DNA from: Lingula anatina
Lineage: Eukaryota; Brachiopoda; Lingulata; Lingulida; Lingulidae
DNA length: 60,000 nt
Assembly: GCF_001039355.2 (NCBI RefSeq)
Contig: NW_019773847.1
Location: forward strand, 1,203,679 to 1,263,678
Reading direction: 5' to 3'
Shown here: one piece after another, positions 36,957 through 47,853 of the stretch
How the letters are laid out: each line of letters starts with the position of its first letter
Numbering within the stretch: position 1 is the first letter of the stretch
The notes under the pieces: generated by a model
The model's database searches: none
What the model saw: only the letters and a program-made list of their open reading frames with translations
Told to the model about the DNA's origin: nothing
Made by a program: the position numbers and the translations under genes

Positions 36957-39900
36957 ATGGAAAGAAACGGGAGTTTAAAACATAGGAAAATTATCTACAC
37001 GGATAGTATTCGTAAAGATAAACCAAGTTCACTTAAGTATGAAGTTCTGGTGTACGCAGACAACTACACAGAAAATTTGGCGGAGTCAGAATCACTTATC
37101 ACCTTATTTGGTAACCATGAACGCAAGGAGACGTGGACTTTTCATCGACAGGGGAAGGTTACTAGGATGGAAATCGAGACGTTTAAAAATTTAGGGAGTC
37201 CAGAAAGAATGCAGATTGTACCGAAGGGTTCTGGCCATTTGTGGTTTTTGGAGAAAATCCTAGTTGTAGATCTCCAAAACAGTAACTTATTTGAATTCGG
37301 ACCATCTTCTTGGATAGACGATTCCTCGCCCAGTTTCAACTTTCAACTGCTAAGAAAAATCGAGAAACCAAACAAAAGAGAGCATGCCAGTGATCCTCAG
37401 CTTGATATTTTAAACTGTCAGATAATTTTGGACTCAATTTTGAGTCAAAATCAAGAAGAACTAGAACGCACGCTTTCAAAGAGACGCTCGACCAATGTAA
37501 ATGTCCCTTTGCATGGAACAGAAGATCGTCTGCTTCACGCAGCAGTGTGCACGGGCAACGTAAACATTGTAAAGGCGTTACTCAGTCACGCTGATATAGA
37601 TGTCAATGTTCACGGTACCCAGGGCCTCACGCCATTACATACTGCCAGCTCTCTCACAGATGGCAACCTCATCGTCACATTGTTGGTAGAAGCCGGTGCG
37701 AACATTGAGGCCAGAGATGAGAGTGGCTGCACACCACTGGCGCTTGCTGTGTTACGTGGTAACCTTCAGTCAGTGCAAGCTATTCTAAGTAACGGTGCGC
37801 GTTTTGACACAACAAATGATGAGAACAAAAATATCCTACATCTAGCTGTCACAAACCCAGAGCTTCTGCACTTCTTGTTACAAAAACAAGAAGCAAAACC
37901 TTTATTAAAGAGATTTGACAAGGTTGGCTGCACCCCCATTCATTACGCTGCCAGGGAAAGCGCTGAAGCTGTTCGTTTGATACTGCAATATGGGGGGAAC
38001 ATCTGCGACCGTGATGGCTACGGCAGGTATGCTATTCACTACACCTCTGACACAGTCGTTACGGGATGCTTAAAAGAATTAGTCCACGGAGGTGCTGTTG
38101 TCAACTGCGAGGACGACTTTAAGAACAGGCCATTGCACCTAGCGTGTTCTGCTGGAAATGCCGCCATGGTGAAAGCTCTGATCAAATTTAAGGCCTCCGT
38201 ATCTCAGAACATAAAAGGGGAGTCTCCTCTTCATTTGGCAGCAAAGTCGGGAAGTTTAGATTGCGTTACAGAACTCCTAAATGTATTTTCCTCCTCATTG
38301 GATATGATCGATTGTGAAGGGGACACAGCTCTCCATGTATCCGCCCGTCAAGGCCACGTTCAGCTCGTGAAAGCTCTTTTGGACCAGGGGTGCAGGGTTA
38401 GTTACAACTGGCATAGACAAAACGTCTTGGATGTCGCTATGGTTGCAGGCAATGAAGATGTTGTACTGCTTTTGGCGTCACGACCTGATTGGGCAAGGTA
38501 AGCAACTATATTGCATTGATTTCTACTTCTGTTTTGCATTTTTGAAGGATGGTAATCAATAAACAAACGAAACTTGTTGGTCATCTTACAGATGTAAATT
38601 GAAAAGTATTTACAACCTTTCTTTTTTCTTAGTTTTCACAATATTAAACATGCGCTGCACACCTATTTTCATAATCCATCACGCCTTGTCTTTTAGATTC
38701 CTGCGTTTGCCAAACAGCCCTGACGGCCACCCTCAACTGCCAGAAATAATGCAGAAAATGCCGGACGCCGCAGAAAAATTTCTAGATCAGTTCGTCACCC
38801 AGGAAGAGGAGAAACAAGAAAAAGATTCCAATCCGCTGATTAAGCTGTTCGATCACGCACGAAAAAAGGGTTTACGAATCAAAACTATATTTGAGCGATT
38901 GGATACCAACAATAGTGGATCGTTGTCTCGAGACGAAATCCGACAAGGATTGCAGATGATGGGGACCGATTTCCAAGAGGAGGAAGTTGACCAAATTATT
39001 ACCACTTTCGATCGTAATGGTGACGGGGAAATAAACTTGCGTGAATTATACGATAAACTTCCCCAGGGTAATACGTCTTCCTTTCGCCAGAAGAAATTCC
39101 AGCGCTTTCGTTACGACTTCAGGTATCTGAAAGGCCACGGTGACAATACTCCACTTAAAGCTTTGATCAAGATGGACGCGGTTGAAAACGCTACGTACGT
39201 ACGATGCATGCACCACCCCGTGGTCGAAAAGCTAGTGGCGGTCAGTTGGCAGAAGTTTGGAGTGTATGTCTACTTCTTGAATTTCTTCACGTTTGTGGTG
39301 TTTTTGTGCCTACTGACCTCTTTGATAGTTATGGAAACGGATATTCATTACTTGAATATTACCCATAATCTAAATAGCACCTCCGAGAAATATGCGGAAG
39401 TGTTGCACGGAGGGAATTACCACACCGCTCTGGCAACAATTGTCATGGCAACCATACTTATCCAGATGATAAAAGAACTGTGTCAATTGAAAGTCCAGGG
39501 AATAACAGCATACATGGAGTTTGACAATTTTATAGAATGGGCCTTATATATCACAAGTTTTCTTTTCACTCTCGGGGCACTTGGTGAGTTTTTACCAAAA
39601 GATTATTTCAGCGATGATGTCCGAATGCAGCTGGGTTCCGTAGCAGTCTTCTTGGCGTGGTTGGATTTTGTTCTGTTTCTAGAACTCATCCCAGTCTTTG
39701 GTATATACGTCCATATGATCAAGATACTACTGGGTACCCTTCTCAAAGTCATTTGGATATTGCTTACGTTTGTAATAGCGTTTGGGTTGGCGTTTTACGC
39801 CCTCAAGAACTCGATCACCATGTTTCAAACGGCTGGCGTTTCGATTATAACAGTAGGTTTGATGAGCTTCGGCGAGCTCGGTTACCATGAGAACTTTATC

Positions 39901-40710
39901 AATAGGACGCAACAGTACGATTTAGGTGTAGTTATGTTGATAATCTTTTGTTTACTAGTTGTGATCATCCTGAACAACCTGCTCATTGGTCTAGCTGTAG
40001 GAGATGTGGAGGCAGTGCGGCACATAGCTCAGATGAAACAGCAAATAATGTCCATAGAGCTTTACCTCCATCTAAGTGACTCATGGCTGGCCCAACTTCT
40101 AAAAAGTCGAGTCAGTCTCGATGAATACTTTGAGAACCGTGAGATACGAAAGAAGCGGGATGTATGGGAAATGCTTAAACCAATTTTAGAAATCGGCCTA
40201 AATGAACATGAAAATGAAGAGGCAAACGCGGATTTAAGCATCCACCAGAAACTATCTGAATTATGCACTGTTATGAAGAATATACATCAGCGTCTTGATG
40301 CAATCGAAGAAAGGTGTGACGTTAGAAAATGGTCCGAAAGAGCGCAGCACCACGAGCAGTTTCCTTCTTGTAAACCATTCCCTCAAACCCAGTGTTACAT
40401 TGGATCAATTCAGCAGTCCAGCAAAGAATCAGTAGTAGTAGCTGCGACTGGAAATAGTCCACAGAATGATGAAAGTAAAATGTGGAAACCGCACAAGCAA
40501 AATAAAACAGTGACATTCGATTCAGTGCGCACACGCTACCTGTCTGGCGACAGCGCCCATACGATACACGAGGAAGACGTTGACAATTTACACAAAGGAG
40601 CCCAGATTGCCAACCAAAAACTACATGCAAAAACTGTAACCTCAGACGGACAGAATAGCGACTCGGTAGTTTTGGTGTTTGATGACGAGAACTGTGAATG
40701 CGTAGTATAA
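36957..40710 (+). CDS. TRPA-family cation channel with paired EF-hands, two coding exons
   Basis: Exons 36957-38497 and 38697-40710 (TAA) join AR|F in frame to 1184 residues. After a unique 185-residue N-terminus come about ten ankyrin repeats (residues 187-510, e.g. GLTPLHTASS, RPLHLACSAGN, ESPLHLAAKSG). Two canonical EF-hand loops follow: DTNNSGSLSRDE (about 583-594) and DRNGDGEINLRE (about 619-630). Next is a six-segment ion-transport domain (about 690-945). TM6 ends in NNLLIGLAVGDVEAVRHIAQ, near-diagnostic for TRPA1 (MNLLIGLAVGDIAEVQKHAS as I recall). The pore loop reads SFGELGY, Glu in place of the TRPA1 Asp. The C-terminus has a short coiled coil (HQKLSELCTVMKNIHQRLDAIEERC region). It is expected to be a plasma-membrane, Ca2+-permeable sensory channel. 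The ankyrin array is shorter than TRPA1's, and EF-hands at this place are not a feature I know for TRPA1. Only one intron, of 199 bases, interrupts it. Confidence 0.88.
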
Positions 40711-40739
40711 TCTTGAAGTATTGACAAATTGTATTCACC

Positions 40740-40745
<6 letters not shown>

Positions 40746-40787
<42 letters not shown>
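40746..40787. repeat. Poly(T) tract of 42 bases
   Basis: An uninterrupted T run just after the TRPA-like stop codon. It could be the tail of an inserted retrotransposed fragment on the minus strand or simple slippage; no adjoining element is recognised. Confidence 0.95.
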
Positions 40788-41065
40788 CATGTATGCTTAC
40801 AACGTATTACTGGAATTAGTTGTTTGAAGGATCTGCTTGACAAAGTTCACACGCCCCGTTTAAGGACAAATATAATATTGACTTTTGTTTTGAAGCTACT
40901 TGTGTTGAGAACTTCTGAGCACGCCGTACAAAATGTCCATTTTTTTTTCAAATCACAAATCCCATGGAAAATTTGCAATGGTTTATTTATAATAACTAAC
41001 AATTAATACTGGGAGGTGTCACGTATGATACAAGTTACCGCACTTACTTTGATTGTGACATTCTC

Positions 41066-41071
41066 AATAAA
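41066..41071 (+). terminator. Candidate polyadenylation signal of the TRPA-like gene
   Basis: AATAAA about 360 bases after the stop codon at 40708-40710. Use is inferred. Confidence 0.4.
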
Positions 41072-42297
41072 TAAGACAACATTAACAAAGGATTTTTTAT
41101 GTGAATGAGGAAAACAAAACCTGATAAATTATTGAACGTACATGTTAATACTTAAAAAGTTAAAATACTAGTAAATAATAACGTAACACAAAAATTAAAC
41201 AGAAGCAGTACGATTTTTGAGATTGTTGTTCCAAGTATGTATGTTCCAAGATAAAAATTATTAACGTTCTATTATTCACAATCTCTTCGAAAATCTATAA
41301 GAGAAATTCAAAATATGTGTCCTAAAATAAGAAATTCTCCTTCATCATACAAATATCTCTTCCTCTTCAGTCGAAAACCAATTTACAGAAAAAATATTGG
41401 AATTGATTAAAATGTGTAAACTACATCTTCTTATCCACATTGACACAAGCTAACAAAAACTACAATGCTTTGTGTATAAAGAGTAATATATATCACAGTG
41501 TTGCTATGCTTTCAAGACATTGCTCTGAAGCACTGGGAAAAATTTTGGGTTGGAATATTTAACTACCCACACTTGGACAGAATCCACCCATTCATAATGT
41601 TATAATTATCCACAAGCTTCACATTCTTGCAGAAAAATGGCCCTACCTCCACCAAACATGGTTGTATACTTGGCTGACAAGGCTCGATGAATTGCTCTAA
41701 AACTTGGGACACAGTTAAAATGTAAGTTAATTTAAAATGCAATTTTAAAGCAGATCTTATCTGACTGCTTAAGGCAGCATGGAACTTCAGGATATGCTGC
41801 ACATAAGTAAAGGCCACATCTGAGTTAACACTAAAGTAACATATTCTGACTATTTCACACATACTATACTAACACACATACTATTTCTTTTGAGTCCACA
41901 GTGCATATAACCAGACATACCTATACAAATTGTGTAAAAAAATTGTGACAATATTATTTTACTTCACCTTCATCTTTGCCCCTTTCCAGTGTGCACATTC
42001 CAATTCAAATAATAAGTGACCATGTTGATAAAAACAGCATCCATATAATTAAATATCATGTAAAATATATATAGTACCAAGGTCTCCAGTCCAATTCAAG
42101 ACCAGTAATTTGTCAGATATTGCACAAAAATCTGACTTAGGGACAAGCTAAAAAACTTAATCTGGACTAGATTTAATATGGCATATCAAGTAAGTTCTGA
42201 CTTCTATTAATGAAAAGTGTCACAAAACTGATATCACAGCAGACGACAGAACTACAAAATGTTTAAAAAAGTTTAGTCCAACCATAAATGAACATGC

Positions 42298-43451
42298 TCA
42301 GTCATTCACTTCTCTGTTAAAACAAGAAGGCAATTTCCAACTCCTAGCTCCTCCATGGACTCTAAGAGCCAGCCAGTCTACAGAATTGGGCATTTTGTAG
42401 TTGTCATTGTCTAGATCTGGTACTGAGACATCATCGTGGTCACTGTTGCATTCACTGGTGTGACCAGATCCTTCCCCAAAGCTTAACAGGGAATTGTTCC
42501 TCTGGGATGTGGTGCTGGTGATGCTGACTTCTGTACCTGCAAGTAACAAGGCAGCCGAATTTGGTAAACATATAATATGGAATGTTCAAAAGGTAGATAA
42601 TTACCTCCGCCAAGGAGGTTACGTTTTCACCCATGTCTGTCTGTTTGTCATCAACATAACTCAAAAAGCATGGACCGATTTTGATTTAATTTTCAGGGTA
42701 GGTGGGAAATGGGTTAACTTAGAAGTGATTAGTTTTTGGTGGTGATCCGGATCAATTATCAATCAATAATCCATTATAATAAAAAAATTGCTGCTTTGGC
42801 GGAGGTCTGCGCTCTCGGAGTGCTTTTTTAGTTTAATTTAGAAATTAGAGTTAAATAAATTTCTTAAAATTAATCTTCAATATCTGGTTTATAAATAAAT
42901 AAATAAATAAATAAAAAGATGACTTCTATCTCAGTGTTTCAGTTACAATTTCATGAAAAACTGCAACACCTCTAACAACATTCAAAACTCAGTAGGGAGT
43001 TCTGATAGTAACGCATCATACTAAAAAAGTCTAATCCACACAAAATTTTCTAGGAAAAGACTTACTCATCTCCTCTCTGTTTACAGTGGTAGCCACCCCT
43101 TTCTTTTTTGGCTGTTTCTTGAGGAGAGAGACAGCTCCAAACAAATACTTGAATATGTCCAGAGATAATATGCTCTGTTTCACTTCATCGTTCTGAATAC
43201 TCTCACTGAGCCATGTTCGCACATGCAGGAAGTCCAGGTACAACTGATGTGCACCATAAAGGCTAAAATCAACAAAAATAGATGAATTACACATTCTTTC
43301 AAAATTGCAAATTATTGAAATCTCTTCAATAATACCAAGACAATTATAGGACAAAACAACATTGCTGGTGACAGAAAGTTAAACACCTGTTGTTGCTATG
43401 TGATATTTTTCAATCAAGTCATAATAATTTTGGAATGTTTCAGGAGGATTT

Positions 43452-43522
<71 letters not shown>

Positions 43523-46500
43523 CCAATATTTACTTCTCTTACCTAAACTTGATCTTTTCTTTCAGTATTAGTTCAGTCCAGGTCTCACAAACAGAGACTA
43601 CGGTAACTGAAAGTGTCCCAAGCTGAGCTGTGGTCTTCAAGTTGACCACACCCATTAAGATGGGCACAACTAAAGTATCCAGTGCTTGCTTTACATACTC
43701 ATTGGGATCTGTGGGAAACTCTAAAATTTAAGTTTACAAATGATTATATATGATATTCTCAAATTGCAATCAAATGCAAATATCCTCCATTATCATTTTT
43801 TATATTAAAGACATGATATATTTTCAAGGTTTTTAGACAATTAAGCCAGACCAAACTCACAAGACTAATATTGCATGACAATATGTTGAAATTCATACAG
43901 GTGCTAATAATATGGGATTAGAGAGCATGTGCAATTAACAAGTAAAGGTGCAACAGAAAAAAAATCAATAAAGTTTTCATAATACCTTGATTGCTTTTCT
44001 TCCTCCAAACCTTGCCTAGTGGCATAGCACCTTGAAAGAAGTCACTGGCCATGGCTTTGAGGCTGCTAGCAAACTGCTTGACAGCACTTCCAGATAACAT
44101 CTAGCAATGTAGGAAAATTTTAAAGTTAGCTTCTTCCTTGGTTACTGCATCAGTGACTGGTAATGTTTAATATCTCCCATTTTCTGTGCCAAGGATATCA
44201 CAGTGACTGTACATGAATGTTAACAATATAAACATTCTTTTTATATTAAAACCACAGTAAACAAATTGAGGGGAGCGTTATCACTGAGCAGCACTGAGAT
44301 TAATTGACATCAATAATGGAACACATAACTGATAGTGAATTGTAAATAAGATTTTAAACTTATTTCCATCATTTTCTTAATATCTTCCTCTGTAATAGCA
44401 GCGCAATGCACTGGCTTTAGCATTACCAAAAGCTTCAAACCCCATACCTGCAACTGGCCACACTGCTCTCCCACTTGTAAACTTAGTGCTGTCAGCTGCA
44501 GGACCAGTTGATGTTCCACCTGGTTAGATGATGACTTGGGAGGCTCTGGGATGAAAGGCTTTACAAGGGTGAGAGCTTTTTTACTCTCATCAGCTAGCAC
44601 CTACAACACATGGTGATTACATATACATTACAAACAAAATAGGTTATAACTGTTATACCGCAAATGACCAATCAGAATAAAAAACAGTCAAACTGAAACA
44701 AATAGTACGATTTTAACTGCCTTTTTTGTTTTTACTTACGGGGGCTTAGTTTTTACCCCCACTATTATATTCATGATATCTATCAAGTAATAGCATGTTC
44801 TATGAATGTAAATTCTAACCAGTAAGTTTTACCTTGATGTCACTCTGTGTGACTAGGAGAAAAGGGCTGACAGCCCAACCTGACAGAAACTGAAATGTCT
44901 TGACATGGCACCATTTGAGAGACACGCTACACGTAGCCAGCACACGAGCCATGGCAGGCACTAGTATCTCCAAACTCTCTTTTCTAACCTCTGCTGACTG
45001 TTTTAACATCTCTGAGGAGTCTCTCTGTGTCTTTATACTATTTACAGATGTGACAAGAAAAAGAAGTGGCCTGAATGTATCTCTCAGTAGCTTGGCAGTC
45101 ACAGTGCTGTAGGCCCCTGCAGCTAAAGGTGTAGGGCTGCACTTGTCTACAGTGGAGGAGGCTAGGGCACCACATATGGCTGTAAGAAATAAAAATATTA
45201 TACTGATTAATTTTGGGGAGAAGACATCAAGTAAAAAAGTTACTTTCAGTAATGAATCCAAAAAGGAAAAGTCTTGTATTTAGTGACTATGAATTAACTC
45301 ATATGTAACTCACTATAAATGGTATTTGGCATGCTCTCCATCATCGTTTTTTCTAAGTCTTAAAATATCTTTCACAGAAGTCCTGAAAAGCGTATTGTTA
45401 CTATGGTTTCTTATCAACAGAAAGAAAACATGACTCATTTTAAAACCACTCATTTCAATAGGCTTAGGCCACCATGAACCAACCTTCTTCCCACTTGGCC
45501 CATGCTGCTGATGCCACCAACCTTCTGGAAACTGACTGTAGGGGCTCCTCCAACTGGGCGGGGAAGAATTCTGAAATAGTACAACATGTTTTTGGATATT
45601 TTATTGTATCCATGCTGCCATCTAAGTGGTAACTACATTTAAGCAACTTGCATTATTTAATTTAACACCATTAAAATATCTTATTTCACCACAGATAATT
45701 AAGATGAGACGTTGAAATATTTCCTGCTACTAATAAACAGTAAGTACATTGGACAAAATTACATGCAAAACAACCTCTTGAATATATGAAAACAGATCCG
45801 TATTGATTACTTATGTATGGATTCTGGTTTTATCCTATCAGTCACATTTAATGTGGCATGCACAGAGTACTCTTTCAGAAGTGTTTCTTATGAAGAAGTC
45901 ATAAAAATACAGGTTTGATTTCATTGGATGAAGCACGGTTCACCAAATTTGTAATGTCAGATGTTCTTAAGACAAACTGTCCACTGAACATTTTTAAAAA
46001 CTGCTTCCTGATACACTTTGATAAAAAAAATTTGTAATAGAATTCAAAATGGTATATATTCTTGGAAACTAAAAAGAAAAAAAAATAAATAAAAATAAAT
46101 AAAAAATAAAATAAAATAAACAAAATAAATAAGTAAATAAAAGTCTCACTGAATAAAGCATCAAAAACATCAATATCAAATGATGTGCTGTATTTTTTGC
46201 ATAAAAGTGAGCACTGCTTGTTTGCAGGCCAGTAAACCTACCTTTTGCTACTCCCTGCTGAATCATGTATACAATCACCATGAGTAAAGAGTCTGGACAC
46301 AAACCCACATGCCCCAAACCCTGTGCTACCCCATCACCTCTGTTCCAAACATGCTGTTCAAACACCAAGCACAAGTTATTCCCAATGCCATTCCACAGCA
46401 GGTCTATGTACCTAGAAGTCAACTGGAGTTTGACAGTTGAGTCTGCATTGTCACCCCAAGTGACTGACTTACGCTTGGGGTCATGTCTAGAAAAATGAGC

Positions 46501-47853
46501 ATCTAGTTTTTGGGAGTTCTCTTCATTCTTCTCAGCTGTTTTTACTTTCAATTCTGAGAGCAGAGGGGGTTTTGAATTTGGCTCAGTGTCAAACCTAAAT
46601 GCAGATGAATGTCTCTGTGTCCTTGGGCTGAACTTTTTACCCCAATGTGCCCCGCCTTTCACCACATGCTTACGTAGCAGTGTAGTAGATTGGCAGACAA
46701 CGCCTAGGAAACTACTGGCAAACTCCCTCTCTTGTCTACCAAACTCCCCCAGGGGGTTCGGCAGCCCAGTGAGGTCAGGCACTATCAGGTTCCCTATTTT
46801 GACATTCAACCCTGAACAGCTCCCTTGACTGGATGAACTGTGGTAATCTGAAGTTCTTGTATCAAAGGATATACTTTTTCCATTGTCCCCATTAACAACC
46901 GATTCCCAGGTAAATTCACTGAACCTATTGGCTTGTTGGAGAGAAAGGAATTCTTGGTTCATAGTGAAGTATGAATGTAAGGCCTTGGCTGCCACCATGG
47001 AACGTTCTAAAGCTAAAGTGTGTAGCACTTTGGAAAAGGGAATGGGTTTGACACTGCTTGCCACATGAGCTGTGGAGTTGTTAGAGACACAATTAAAAAG
47101 TGCTGAGTGCAGGGCAGCTTTTCCGTCAACATTCAAAGTTCTATGTGGGTGAATGTCATGAGAGTTGATGTGTCTCACTGTCTGTAAAATAGAGTTGAAG
47201 TCTTCAATTCCCCTTGCAACATTCCACAACATTGTCTGAGTGATGTTGTCCACATCCATGTGGGCAAACACCTCCAGTCCTATCCTGATGATCTGCTCCA
47301 CCCACCACAGGGCCACGTCTCTGTACTGCATCAACATCAGTCGCATGTGGTCCATCTCCATACACAACTCAGGGAGCTGGGGCCTCAGCCACTTACTGGT
47401 GTGTAAATGCTGCTTGACAGAGTTCCAGTGATTCACATGGTGCATGCGGAGTTCTTCGCAGATGTGGCTTAGAGTTTCCAGATTTGTTGTGATCTCTCCT
47501 GTGTCAAGTTCATGTTTGACAGCATACCACGTCTGATACTCTTCTTGACATAGATCTTCGAGGTGGGCAATAAACAACCTCACTGCATTTATGCGATTGG
47601 TATAATCGCGCATGAACTCCAGTCGTGCCCTTCTCTCCATAAGCCTGTGCATTTCTGCATATTTCTCTCCAATGACAACACCACTCCCACAGTGGGCAAA
47701 GCTCATAGCATGATCTCTGTTCCTTTTACACACATGGGTCCCAGGGTTGAAGATGGAGTAGCACTGCCTGAGAGCTCCAATCGTCTTTTCAACTTCTCGA
47801 ATATCAAACTCTCCTCCATCCTCTTCGTCATCATCATCTTCCATAAAAAACAT
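42298..47853 (-). CDS. CCDC142: CCDC142-like protein, 8 coding exons
   Basis: Exons in transcript order: 47853-46242, 45570-45484, 45179-44833, 44600-44448, 44100-43986, 43720-43543, 43262-43066, 42536-42298 (TGA). They join in frame to 975 residues. The large first exon encodes an acidic start (MEDDDDEEDGG) and a long helical region (RLMERRARLEFMRDYTNRIN; MLMQYRDVALWWVEQIIRIG). The C-terminal part has FSLYGAHQLYLDFLHVRTWL and, near the end, WLALRVHGGARSW, which I recognise from the CCDC142 C-terminal domain. Function is unknown in any species I can recall. The human protein is shorter (about 750 residues); the extra length is mostly in a Ser/Asn-rich middle (residues about 290-500). MFFMED offers two possible starts; the first is taken. 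A probable 5' UTR acceptor lies near 47917, leaving a two-codon upstream ORF (ATGGAATAA). Confidence 0.75.
42603..42806. mobile_element. CCGCCAAGG-family MITE-like element in CCDC142 last intron
   Basis: The terminal inverted repeats are ACCTCCGCCAAGG and CTTTGGCGGAGGT (one mismatch). The interior has GTTACGTTTTCACCC, AACTCAAAAAGCATGGACCG and TTTTTGGTGGTGATCCGG. Length is about 204 bases, non-coding. A close copy lies at 52453-52661. Confidence 0.88.
43453..43521. repeat. (TA)n microsatellite
   Basis: About 68 bases of TA dinucleotide ending 22 bases before the last base (43543) of a CCDC142-like exon, on the intron side of its donor. Confidence 0.97.

Larger units (their letters stand above)
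40711..42297. other. Tail-to-tail 3' regions of the TRPA-like and CCDC142-like genes
   Basis: This region holds the 3' UTRs of two convergent genes. A 42-base poly(T) lies at 40746-40787, 36 bases after the channel stop codon. A candidate AATAAA for the channel gene is at 41066-41071. No coding exon is recognised. Confidence 0.6.

Noticed and set aside
40322-40790. Minus-strand ORFs over the TRPA-like C-terminus, including a poly-lysine start
   Set aside because: They are antisense shadows of a well-supported coding exon and of the poly(T) tract.
46069-46241. Continuation of the long CCDC142 ORF past 46242 (lysine/leucine/phenylalanine-rich tail)
   Set aside because: A good donor (AAAAG|GTAGGT) at 46241 joins in frame to an exon at 45570 and onward to conserved C-terminal exons. 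The read-through is low-complexity intron translation.
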